Shown: in pieces, positions 1 to 7,947 of the stretch
Numbering within the stretch: position 1 is the stretch's first letter
Layout: every line of letters begins with the position of its first letter
Position numbers and translations under genes: made by a program
The notes under the pieces: model-generated
Told to the model about the DNA's origin: nothing
The model's input: the letters and a program-made list of their open reading frames with translations, nothing else
Databases searched by the model: none
Assembly (NCBI GenBank): GCA_003166855.1
Contig: PMUM01000293.1
Location: 1 to 35,329, forward strand
Origin: Acidobacteriaceae bacterium
GTDB lineage: Bacteria; Acidobacteriota; Terriglobia; Terriglobales; Acidobacteriaceae
Reading direction: 5' to 3'
Length of the DNA stretch: 35,329 nt

Positions 1-368
1 TAGAGAATCATCATGGCCACGCCGGTGACGGGCTTGGTCATGGAGTAATCGCGGAAGATCGTGTCTTTCGTTAAGGGGACACCGGTGGCGATGTCGCGCT
101 GCCCATAGGTGCGGTACTCCACTACTTTGCCGTGACGCGCGAGGATGGTGACAGCCCCGGCAAGTTGCTTCTGGTCCACTTCTTTCTGTATGAGCGCATG
201 CAGCCGCTCCAACCTCTCTGACGAAAAGCCGACAGATTCGGGCGTGTGGATCGTGAGATCAAGCGCGTGGTGGACTGGATGTTGCGCAGGCAGCGGTTGG
301 ATGGAGAGTGCAAGCACCAGGCTCGGCAGGATTGCGCGAGCAATATTGATGGGTCCTTGGGTCGTCAT
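1..368 (-). CDS. Beta-lactamase-fold serine hydrolase (class C/EstB-like), partial: N-terminus only
   Basis: The reading frame starts at an ATG (complement of 366-368) and runs off the left edge of the window, giving about 122 residues. It opens with a hydrophobic signal peptide ending near LPAQ. A typical penicillin-binding-protein/class C beta-lactamase start follows (ESVGFSSERLERLHALIQ). The SxxK catalytic motif is visible as DYSMTKP near residue 113; in this family the Ser is the acylated nucleophile and the Lys its general base. The YxN and KTG-like motifs would lie outside the window. The protein is probably a periplasmic esterase or peptidase of the beta-lactamase-related family; resistance activity cannot be claimed. 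It lies about 100 bp downstream of the Oar-like gene in the same direction and may be co-transcribed. The family call is firm, the substrate unknown. Confidence 0.85.
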   Translation of the reverse strand, partial: MTTQGPINIARAILPSLVLALSIQPLPAQHPVHHALDLTIHTPESVGFSSERLERLHALIQKEVDQKQLAGAVTILARHGKVVEYRTYGQRDIATGVPLTKDTIFRDYSMTKPVTGVAMMIL

Positions 369-408
369 GCGATTGCCTCATTCATTGACGCTTGAAAAGC
401 AGCCGGGA

Positions 409-449
409 TTGCCGCCCCCCTTTATACCAACAAGGGCCAGGGGCGGCAA
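409..449 (-). terminator. Stem-loop between the Oar-like gene and the serine hydrolase
   Basis: A perfect 10-bp inverted repeat (TTGCCGCCCC at 409-418, GGGGCGGCAA at 440-449) begins about 20 nt after the transporter stop codon on the minus strand. A short run of T (CTTTT) follows only after about a dozen further bases. It could be a weak terminator or an intercistronic stem-loop that sets the ratio of the two genes. The hairpin is directly visible; its function is inferred. Confidence 0.45.
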
Positions 450-469
450 ATGAGTCAGGAAAGCAGCGC

Positions 470-3400
470 CTAATAAATGAGTTTGAGAGAGAACTGGATC
501 TGCCGGGAGTTGCCGGCGGTCTTGCTGATCTCGCCGAAGCCGGAGCCATTGAGGATGTTCGCCGGCAGGCCCATGGTGACAATGTTGAAGAGGTTGAAGA
601 ACTCTGAGCGGAACTGCAGGTTTACGCGTTCGGCACCGCTCTTGCGACGGCCGAAGGGTGTGTCTTTAATGAGTGCGAAATCGAAGTTATAGAAAGCGGG
701 TCCGCGAAACGTGTTGCGCCCGAGCGTGCCGAAGCGGCCCTGGTTGGGACCGGTGCCGCCGACCACATGAATGGGAATGGAAAAGAAGTCGGCGGCGTTA
801 TTGGCGCCCTGGCCAAAGTAGTCCTCGCGCTGCTTGCGGGCGGTGGAGAGATGCGGTTTGGCGATCTGGTCGGGGCGGTCCACGCCGTTCGATCCGGCGC
901 CGGTCTGCTGGATGCCGGAGTAGACGGTGAAGGGCGAGCCGGAACTCATGCTGGAGATGCTGAGCAACTCCCATCCGCCGGTCGCCATTTTCCCCATGGG
1001 GTGAAGAAAGCTCACGCTGTCCAGAGGCAGGTTCTGGGCAAGGCTGAGGCCAAAACCGTGAGTTACATCGAACGCGGACGGGCCTTTTTCGGCATGGGTG
1101 TTATAGGGATCCTGGGGAAAGCCCTGGGCTACAGCTCCGGTGGAACCTGTGCCGCCGATGACCGAACTTGTGTCGTCAATGGACTTACTCCAGGTATAAC
1201 TGGCCTGCACGCCCGGGCCGCCGTGGCCCATGGTTCCCGAGAGTGATGTTTGTAAGGCGTGATAAGTGGAATGCGCGGTAGCGGTGATGACGTTTTCCAC
1301 GCCGAATCCGCCGATCACATTTCCGGAGCTGTCGAACTCCGTATCGGGCGCGAAGGCTGGAGTGGCGCCGGGATAAGCGTTGGGGAAGCTGGTGCGCGGC
1401 AGCTTGACGCCGGCGGTTCCCACATAACTGGCATCGGCGGTCAGGTTGCCGAGTTTGCGTTCCAGCCCTGTCGTCCAGGTGAAGAGGGTGCCGTTGCCGA
1501 AGGAGCGGTCAATTCCACTCAGGTTGAGCGCGCTGACGACGTGGCTGGGCGTTAGAGCGGCCACATCCTTTTCAAAGCGGTCCACATCCATTACGGTGTT
1601 GGACGGGACATCGTAGGGTTTTCCGGAGGCGAAGATATCGACTCCTTGCGGTGTATAGGCCCGGGGTAACTGCGAGGGCGTGATCTGGAATCCATAATTG
1701 ATCGGCGCGCCGGAAGCCGAGAGCAGGCGGGGATAGACCGCGAAGGGTGTGGAACCGGTGAGGAAGTTATCCTGCCAGATATTGGGCGGAATCACTGTGA
1801 TCGCCCCGCCCATGTGGACATGCACTGCCTGCGGCGCGTTCCAGTCCACCTGCACGCGCGGCCCCCAGCCGTTCCAATCGGTCTGGTAAGTAGGATGGGG
1901 ATTGATCAGATATTCCTGCCCGGTGCCCGCAGGTGGGAACGAATTCAGAAAACTCGACGTCCGGTACGCCCGCTCGGCAATCGGCGTGTAGATCTCATAT
2001 CGCAACCCATAATCGAGCGTCCATTGCTGATTGATTTTCCATGTGTCTTCGAGGTACGCGTTCGCGTCATTCCGGTTGATGGCCGCGGGCCCAATGTGCG
2101 CGCCGTTCGACGAATAAGGCGGGGCCACCGCGATCGTGTAACCATACGGATATCCGATCAGCAGACTGCTCAGCGTGTCTGGCAGTGGATCGCCGACTTG
2201 CACGTCGTGCTGTCCACTCGCAGAAGGAATGAAAACGGGCGAATAAACCGTCCCACCGCCGAAATCGTACTCGCCATTGGGGCTGATGCCGAAGTATGTC
2301 GTGTCCCGGTTAAGGCGTGCTTCCGCACCCCACTTCACGACGTGCCGCGGGCTCGTCCAGGAAAAGTTCACTTGTCCCTGGAACAAATTCCCGAATGCCG
2401 ACATCACCGAGCCCGCCGCTCCATTGAACGCCTCATAGAGGCCATCGATGAACTTCAAAGCCGGATCGGTATGGTTCGGTGTCACAAACGAAGGCGTCGT
2501 TCGCGTGAAACTCACCGACGTCGACCAGAGAAAGTGCGGAGACACGGTGCGCGTGTAAGTGATGACCGCGTTCCGCTGCCGATCCACATACTGCACACCG
2601 AAGCTCGGATCAATCAGTGTCTGATCCGGATTTGTTGTCGGTCCCGTTAGATTGTCGTAATTGAATCGACCAAACAATTGTCCTTTTGCGCCAACCTTCT
2701 GATCGATGCGGATAGAAAACTGATCCGTATCCGTGGTCACGTTTGAAGGCGCAGCATAGGTTCGCGCACCATACGCGCCGGTTGGGTTATTGGGGAGCGG
2801 ATAGCGGGCCAGCACTGCCGCAATTGCCGGATTTACCGGTACCTGCAGCGTATCCGTGCTGCCGTCCGGATACGTCACTCCATCCTGGCCCCGCCTCTCT
2901 GCTGCTGTAGGTACAGCCAGCACCTGGGTCGTTCCCAGCACCTGCCTGAATCCCTGATACTGCACAAAATAAAACGTCCGGTCGCGTCCGTCATACAAGT
3001 TCGGTAACACGACTGGCCCGCCGTTCGTAAATCCGAACTCGTTGCGCCGGAACGGAGGGATACGGCCCGGGTCCGCAATCGACGGGTGATCGAAATAGTT
3101 CCGCGCATCGAGGGCAGAGTTCCTCAAAAACTCGAAGAATGACCCGTGAAAACCGCTTTTCCCGGACCGTGTCACGATGTTGGTGAAACCTGCCGCGCCG
3201 CGCCCGATGTCCGCCGGCATCCAGCCTGAGCTTGACTGCAACTCCTGAATCGCATCTACGTTGAAATTTGTGAACGTGCTCCCGCCCATCTCTGGATCGC
3301 TAACATCCGCATCGTCCATCGCGAACACAGCCTCGACGCCGCGCTGGCCGTTGATGGCGAACTGCTGGGTGAAATTCGTCTGCCCGTTCACGTCGGTCAT

Positions 3401-3934
3401 CGTGCCCGCTGCTAACAACAACAGCGTGCTGAAGTCGCGTCCATTCAACGGCAACTCGTTTACCTTTTGGCTGGAGAGTTTCTCCCCGCTTGTTCCGCTG
3501 GCTGCGTTCGAAGTTGTGCTCGGGCTCCCATTTGACACCCCCGCAGAAGTTTGCGGATTGGCTGCAATCGACAGCACGTTTTGATCGGACACCGTCAGCA
3601 CAATTGTTACGCCAGTAATATTCACTACCACTTGCCCTGTCGGACCTCGCCCGGGCATTTTCACGCTCACGCGATTTGGCCCGAGTCGAAGGTCCGCAAT
3701 CGCGAACCTTCCGTCGCTTCCTGTAACTGCGGTTGGGTTCTTTTTGGCGCCGGATGTGAAGACCGTTACCTTCGCTCCGGCCACAGGTTCGCCGGCATCC
3801 GTGCGTACGACGCCAGCCCAGGCCTGCGCAGAAGGAGAACCCTGTTGTGCTTTAAGCGAGACCGCGACCATAAGTCCCAATAACAAATACTTCTTTATCA
3901 GTCGGAAAGCCTTATGAAAGGTTCGAGCTATCAC
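470..3934 (-). CDS. Oar-like TonB-dependent transporter with N-terminal carboxypeptidase-regulatory domain
   Basis: This outer-membrane protein has about 1,154 residues, the size typical of the very large acidobacterial Oar-like family. I prefer the GTG at 3934, which follows AAAGGAACAC and gives a clean signal peptide (IARTFHKAFRLIKKYLLLGL...). ATGs at 3964 and 4006 are in frame but give an over-long N-region. After the signal comes a carboxypeptidase-regulatory beta-sandwich (GVVRTDAGEPVAGAKVTVF), then a TonB-plug segment (NELPLNGRDFSTLLLLAAG) and a long beta-barrel rich in aromatic and Asn/Gly residues. The protein ends in an outer-membrane C-terminal signature with a terminal aromatic residue (QFSLKLIY). 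Such proteins are thought to import oligosaccharides, peptides or chelates, or to act in surface adhesion. The substrate is unknown. It follows a DeoR regulator and precedes a serine hydrolase, which hints at an uptake locus. Confidence 0.9.
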   Translation of the reverse strand: MIARTFHKAFRLIKKYLLLGLMVAVSLKAQQGSPSAQAWAGVVRTDAGEPVAGAKVTVFTSGAKKNPTAVTGSDGRFAIADLRLGPNRVSVKMPGRGPTGQVVVNITGVTIVLTVSDQNVLSIAANPQTSAGVSNGSPSTTSNAASGTSGEKLSSQKVNELPLNGRDFSTLLLLAAGTMTDVNGQTNFTQQFAINGQRGVEAVFAMDDADVSDPEMGGSTFTNFNVDAIQELQSSSGWMPADIGRGAAGFTNIVTRSGKSGFHGSFFEFLRNSALDARNYFDHPSIADPGRIPPFRRNEFGFTNGGPVVLPNLYDGRDRTFYFVQYQGFRQVLGTTQVLAVPTAAERRGQDGVTYPDGSTDTLQVPVNPAIAAVLARYPLPNNPTGAYGARTYAAPSNVTTDTDQFSIRIDQKVGAKGQLFGRFNYDNLTGPTTNPDQTLIDPSFGVQYVDRQRNAVITYTRTVSPHFLWSTSVSFTRTTPSFVTPNHTDPALKFIDGLYEAFNGAAGSVMSAFGNLFQGQVNFSWTSPRHVVKWGAEARLNRDTTYFGISPNGEYDFGGGTVYSPVFIPSASGQHDVQVGDPLPDTLSSLLIGYPYGYTIAVAPPYSSNGAHIGPAAINRNDANAYLEDTWKINQQWTLDYGLRYEIYTPIAERAYRTSSFLNSFPPAGTGQEYLINPHPTYQTDWNGWGPRVQVDWNAPQAVHVHMGGAITVIPPNIWQDNFLTGSTPFAVYPRLLSASGAPINYGFQITPSQLPRAYTPQGVDIFASGKPYDVPSNTVMDVDRFEKDVAALTPSHVVSALNLSGIDRSFGNGTLFTWTTGLERKLGNLTADASYVGTAGVKLPRTSFPNAYPGATPAFAPDTEFDSSGNVIGGFGVENVITATAHSTYHALQTSLSGTMGHGGPGVQASYTWSKSIDDTSSVIGGTGSTGAVAQGFPQDPYNTHAEKGPSAFDVTHGFGLSLAQNLPLDSVSFLHPMGKMATGGWELLSISSMSSGSPFTVYSGIQQTGAGSNGVDRPDQIAKPHLSTARKQREDYFGQGANNAADFFSIPIHVVGGTGPNQGRFGTLGRNTFRGPAFYNFDFALIKDTPFGRRKSGAERVNLQFRSEFFNLFNIVTMGLPANILNGSGFGEISKTAGNSRQIQFSLKLIY

Positions 3935-4095
3935 GTGTTCCTTTGCGTAGTGGAATTCATGCATGAAGAATTTCCTCGAGTGAAGACGGAATGCGATCGC
4001 GTGCATGAAGCCTTTGATCGCGCAGCATAGACCCTTGTCCCGGTCCGTCCTAGTGTCGACACGGCGTACCTATAGAAGTGTCGAACCGCTTCGGT

Positions 4096-4878
4096 TTACG
4101 TACTTGTGACTTCTATGCCTTGGGAGCGGTAGGGATTCAGGACATCTTCGTCTGATGCATCGGTGATCAAACGTGTCAGTCGGGAAGCGGGACCGACCAG
4201 GTAAGGCAGAGATGTCCCCATTTTCCCAAACGAAATCAGGCCAACCACTTCCGTTGAAGCCCCTATCATCGCTTGCTTCACGTACGCTTCTTCTCGGTTG
4301 CCGACGGTTATTCCAACCTCCGGGTGCAGACTGCACATTCCGAGAAAACATAGATCAGCGCGAATGGATTCGACTCGACGAATGGTCTCGATGCCTGTCG
4401 TGACCCGCTCCTCTTTAAGAAAATTTCCTCCGAGCATCAGCACGCTCAACTTCGGATGATCCGCCAGCGCCAGCGCAAGCGGTGGGCTGTTGGTAACAAT
4501 CGTCGCCGAACGCTCTCTTGAAAGGTAGGAAGCAATTCTTAGATTCGTGGTACCTCCATCAATCAGTACCACCTGACCGTCGCGGATCATGTCAGCCGCC
4601 GCTCGAGCAATTCCCATCTTGCTCTCCATGTCGATTTGTTGGCGAGACACGAAAGGAACGGCCTCGGCACGGCGAGGCAGGGCGCCGCCGTGTACCCGTT
4701 GGATCTTTCCCGAACTCGCCAATTCGCGCAGATCTCGACGAATCGTGTCTTCAGAGACCCTGTATCGACTGCTAAGGTCCGCGGCGAGGACTCGGCCCTC
4801 ACTGCCAAGCAGCTCCAGGATGTACTGGTGGCGCTCTTCCTTTAGGGCGATTTGGCCTGCTTCCGCTTCTGGTTTCAT
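4096..4878 (-). CDS. DeoR-family transcriptional regulator
   Basis: The protein has 260 residues from the ATG at 4878; an ATG three codons upstream (4887) is equally possible. The longer in-frame extension to 5088 would add non-homologous sequence and is rejected. The N-terminal winged helix-turn-helix is classic DeoR (KEERHQYILELL, then VSEDTIRRDLRELASSGKIQRVHGGAL). A DeoR sensor domain follows, with the phosphosugar-binding signatures LIDGGTTN, IVTNSPPLA and LMLGGNF. Family members repress sugar-catabolic genes and are relieved by a phosphorylated sugar. The neighbouring Oar-like transporter begins about 160 bp downstream in the same direction and is a plausible target. The upstream region carries repeated TTATGCATG words. 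The usual C-terminal TDxSK-type region (TDASDEDV) is recognisable but altered. Confidence 0.93.
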   Translation of the reverse strand: MKPEAEAGQIALKEERHQYILELLGSEGRVLAADLSSRYRVSEDTIRRDLRELASSGKIQRVHGGALPRRAEAVPFVSRQQIDMESKMGIARAAADMIRDGQVVLIDGGTTNLRIASYLSRERSATIVTNSPPLALALADHPKLSVLMLGGNFLKEERVTTGIETIRRVESIRADLCFLGMCSLHPEVGITVGNREEAYVKQAMIGASTEVVGLISFGKMGTSLPYLVGPASRLTRLITDASDEDVLNPYRSQGIEVTST

Positions 4879-4906
4879 TCTGCCCATTTTGCACGCATAC
4901 ACTTGG

Positions 4907-4945
4907 TTATGCATGTATATGCGTGTATTATCCGATTTATGCATG
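4907..4945. promoter_or_regulatory. Candidate DeoR operator: direct repeat TTATGCATG
   Basis: The 9-bp word TTATGCATG occurs at 4907-4915 and again at 4937-4945, exactly 30 bp apart. A related word, TATGCGTG, lies between them and an inverted relative lies just upstream. The cluster sits immediately in front of the DeoR start and over the start of the divergent HAD remnant. DeoR proteins commonly autoregulate through such repeated elements, so an operator role is plausible but inferred. Confidence 0.45.
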
Positions 4946-5210
4946 ATACTGCCAAACGTTGCGCCATACAAGGTCTTTCGCAAAAGCGCTCGGTTCGGGC
5001 AGTCGTCTTCGATTACGGAAACGTTCTTTGCCTCGAGCAAACGCTGGAGGATATGAAAGGTATGGCGCTCGTGTGCGGCATTCCCCATGAGCGATTCTCG
5101 GAACTTTACTGGAAGCTACGGCCGCCCTACGACCGGGGTGATATCGATGGACCTGCCTACTGGACAGCGGTTGTTAGCCAGCAAGCAAGCGTTATGAACA
5201 AATACGAGAT
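4939..5210 (+). pseudogene. Truncated HAD-superfamily hydrolase (N-terminal remnant)
   Basis: From the ATG at 4939 the frame gives about 20 variable residues, then the HAD motif I variant AVVFDYGNVL with its nucleophilic Asp. Next comes the cap helix region typical of small HAD phosphatases (GIPHERFSELYWKLR, YDRGDIDGPAYWTAVV). Homology stops near residue 80, before motifs II-IV, and the same strand continues as sequence resembling a different enzyme. Full-length relatives are about 200 residues, so roughly 60 percent is missing and no catalytic activity is expected. It is divergent from the DeoR regulator and may be the broken first gene of its former target operon. Confidence 0.7.
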
Positions 5211-5212
5211 GG

Positions 5213-6009
5213 AGGGTCGTCATCGAGGATCCCATCAAGAATACGCACAGCCATACCGAGGTCCCGGTCATCAACCGTCTCGCCCCTGAGGCTTCCTACG
5301 ATTACATCCTTAGTTGTCATCCGAAAAAATCAGGTACGAGACCTCTTACCGGTCTTGGCCCTCAAGCGGTCTCCCAATGTCGTCTTCATGGTCAACAATC
5401 CATCCGGCCCCGATGAATTCACCGAGGCGCTCGGCAAGGGGCGGGTCATGCTGGGCTTTGTGTTCGGTGCGGGAAAGCGAGATGGAAGCGTGATCCGCGC
5501 GATCAGCGGGCTTGCAGGGATTGCCACGCCCTTTGGGGAAATCGACGGGAGGATAACGCCCCGGTTGAGGCGGTTGGTTGGCATTTTATGCCAAGCAGGT
5601 TTGAAATCTAAAACATCAACCGATATTTCTGACTACCTTGCAACCCATGCAGCGCTGGTCGCTCCCTTGCACGTTTTGATTACAGGGCTGCAATACCTAT
5701 GCCCTGGCCCGATCCACAGCCGATCTCAGGCTGCTTGTCGGTGCCCTGCGCGAGACACTCGATGTGCTTCGCGCAACTGGGTTCAAAATAATCCCGTCAG
5801 GCACGAACATAGTCAGGATCATTCCGCGTTTCCTTTTGGTCGCCGCTTTGCGTCCCTTGCTTTCTACCAAATTTGCAGAAGTCGGTGCTGGCTGGCACGG
5901 TTCCCAGGCGCCTGATGAAATGCGTCAGCTTGGCATTGAACTGATGGCGTTGGTGGAAAAAACCAGCCTTCCCGTCCCTGCAATCAGGAAGCTGTTTGCG
6001 CCAGACTGA
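5213..6009 (+). pseudogene. Decayed ketopantoate-reductase-like gene (N-terminus lost, two frameshifts)
   Basis: Three consecutive frames together spell one ketopantoate reductase (ApbA/PanE-like) protein. Segment one, about 5213-5312, reads IEDP...VPVINRLAPEASYDYIL. One extra base near 5310-5312 shifts the frame, and segment two, about 5313-5680, continues VVIRKNQVRDLLPVLALKR and PNVVFMVNNPSGPDEF, then GEIDGRITPRLRRLVG and THAALVAPL. A second shift near 5680-5690 leads to segment three (NTYALARSTADLRLLVGALR, then APDEMRQLGIELMALVEKT) ending at the TGA of 6007-6009. The NADPH-binding Rossmann N-terminus is absent and replaced by the HAD remnant. Family members reduce 2-dehydropantoate or related oxoacids; this copy cannot encode that activity. 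Sequencing error could explain single shifts but not the missing N-terminus. Confidence 0.75.
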
Positions 6010-6152
6010 TAACCAAATCGAATCCTGGCGGTCACAAAAGGGGAGAGCATGAAAGATGCATGTTTGGCTATTAATTGGCCTGAAGGAGGTGCTGTGGGTG
6101 CGAAGATCGGCTGAGTTTCCGCATTACGGGCTAACCGGAAGTATGGGTAGTC

Positions 6153-7508
6153 CTATTTCACTACCCCGACGATCAGGCCGCTAGGCCCGGGCAGGTGGAT
6201 CCGGCATACCTCGGAGAACCCCGCAGCGTTCATCCAGCGTGTGTATTCCAACTCGCTGTAACTGGCACCGCCGTCGGTAGCGACGAGCATGTTCAGCGAG
6301 AATAGTGCCGCATGTTGCGGCGCCGTCTTTTCAGGATTGAGGATGAAGTCTTGCACAACGAGGCGGCCGTTCGGGGCGAGCGCTTGGTGGGCACGGCGGA
6401 AGATGTCCCGATTCTGCTCCTCGGAAAACATATGGCAGATCGCATTCAGCATGATCACGTCGTAGCCGGAACCAAAGTCGTCCCGGAGCATGTCTCCCGC
6501 GCGAACGCTGACTCGCGCCGAGACGCCAGCCTGGCCGACATATTCCGCGGTCAAGGAGACGACCTCCGGGAGGTCAAGCACTTCGCATTGCACCTCGGGG
6601 CCAGCTTTCGCGAAGGCGATGGAGTATGCGCCGGAGCCGCCTCCGAGATCAAGGACGCGGCGAACGCAGGCTGCGCCCAGAGCCTTCACAACAAGCGGGG
6701 CGCGATCCCTGGCGTTGCGTTGCATGCCGGCAATGAAGTTGCGTGTCCATTCGGGGGTGTCGTCGCGACCAATGGGAACGCGGGTACCCTTCCGGACTGC
6801 ATCGGTCAGCGTGCTCCAGCGATGCCAGATGTCAGCTGTGTGCACAAGGCCATTGCGCTGGTTGTCTTTGGAGCCCTCAACAAAGAAGCGCGCTGACTCG
6901 GGCGTGTTTTTGTAATCGTCGCCGCTCTTCGAGAGCAGTTTGAGAGCGACGAGCGCGTTGAGCAACATGCCTACGGCACGTACATTCGCATGAAGCCTCG
7001 CCCCGATCTGCTCGGCGTTGGCTCCATCCCCGACGGCGGTAAAGATGTCAAGTTCGAGCGCCGTAAGGATGCAACGACTCGGCATGTAGCCACGGATCAT
7101 CTGCTCGAGGCGATCGGGCAGCATCCCTGCTTTCTCGTGGGCAGCCATCGTGGCACGGAACTTTTCCCCATGCTCGATCGACATGGCTTTCATTGCTGCT
7201 GCATCATTCCATACCAGACGGTCGACGGGCTTGGCATCGCGCAGATGCGCAGCTAAGATCTCGGCTGCATCAGACGGTTGCACACGGCGGTACCACACAC
7301 CCGCCGGATAGACGACCATCACAGGGCCTTCATCACAAAAGCCCATGCAGCCGCAGGTAGTGAGTTGCACATCGTGGTTGAGACCGCGCGCTTCTATCTC
7401 GCGATCTAGCGCGTCGAGCACACCCAACGACCCGCTGGCGGGACAGGACGGGATACCTTCTGGCTTTTGCTGCGTGCAGACGAAGACATGAAAACGGAAC
7501 GGTTCCAT
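6153..7508 (-). CDS. Thioredoxin-like [2Fe-2S] ferredoxin domain fused to SAM-dependent O-methyltransferase
   Basis: The protein has 451 residues. Residues 1-95 form a thioredoxin-like [2Fe-2S] ferredoxin domain (HVFVCTQQKPEGIPSCPASG, later TTCGCMGFCDEGPVMVVYP) with cysteines at 11, 22, 52, 54 and 58. The pattern C-x10-C and C-x3-C is what this ferredoxin family uses to bind its cluster. Residues about 125-450 are a plant-type O-methyltransferase: a winged-helix dimerisation region (LTALELDIFTAVGDGANAEQ), SAM motif I VLDLGGGSGAYS at 286-297, and the post-motif Ala-rich helix AHQALAPNGRLVVQDFIL. It is therefore a probable cytosolic redox-linked methyltransferase with an unknown acceptor. The active-site His expected in true O-methyltransferases could not be placed with confidence. 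The gene stands alone, divergent from the RND operon. Confidence 0.85.
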   Translation of the reverse strand: MEPFRFHVFVCTQQKPEGIPSCPASGSLGVLDALDREIEARGLNHDVQLTTCGCMGFCDEGPVMVVYPAGVWYRRVQPSDAAEILAAHLRDAKPVDRLVWNDAAAMKAMSIEHGEKFRATMAAHEKAGMLPDRLEQMIRGYMPSRCILTALELDIFTAVGDGANAEQIGARLHANVRAVGMLLNALVALKLLSKSGDDYKNTPESARFFVEGSKDNQRNGLVHTADIWHRWSTLTDAVRKGTRVPIGRDDTPEWTRNFIAGMQRNARDRAPLVVKALGAACVRRVLDLGGGSGAYSIAFAKAGPEVQCEVLDLPEVVSLTAEYVGQAGVSARVSVRAGDMLRDDFGSGYDVIMLNAICHMFSEEQNRDIFRRAHQALAPNGRLVVQDFILNPEKTAPQHAALFSLNMLVATDGGASYSELEYTRWMNAAGFSEVCRIHLPGPSGLIVGVVK

Positions 7509-7947
7509 TGCGGTCTCCGATCGTAGGTTGATGGTAGCGCTTTATTGTCAGCAATGCAGAGCCAGTTGTGAGATTCTCTGGGCATGAGGCTCGGGTGATC
7601 CGCGTAAGTTTGGGGATGTGAGATTCTGAGTAACTTCCGATTACCGACAACACGGCCAGAAACCGGCTTTCACGTCGAAAATGGAGCGCCGATACTTATC
7701 TGACATGCACTGTGGAGGACCACTAATGCACTCCTGCGTGCACCGGAGGGAACGGCGTTTAAGCCACCGCCTGACGTTGGGCGCCGCTGCATGTCCACTT
7801 TCTTTTCGGCGGCAGTTGGTGCCGCTGTCGGCAGCGCTCGCCCAATTCTCATATACTGATCTTATTCGCGCTGTACCAGATTGATGCCTCGCGCGCATGG
7901 CCGCAGGTACGACTTTCGCCATTCCCAGGCCGGAGAGCAGCTAGACG
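7509..7947. other. Divergent intergenic region with a spaced direct repeat
   Basis: This 439-bp gap separates the divergent methyltransferase and RND operon. No convincing gene is visible; the open frames inside have no SD and no family resemblance. The 11-bp word TGTGAGATTCT occurs at 7567-7577 and again at 7617-7627, exactly 50 bp apart on the same strand. It may be a regulator-binding site for either flanking gene. Confidence 0.35.

Noticed and set aside
1814-2650. 278-codon plus-strand frame opposite the Oar-like gene
   Set aside because: Antisense shadow rich in Arg/Pro/His, with no SD or motif; the minus-strand transporter explains the DNA.
7681-7884. 67-codon plus-strand frame in the divergent gap
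   Set aside because: No ribosome-binding site, atypical composition, no family resemblance.
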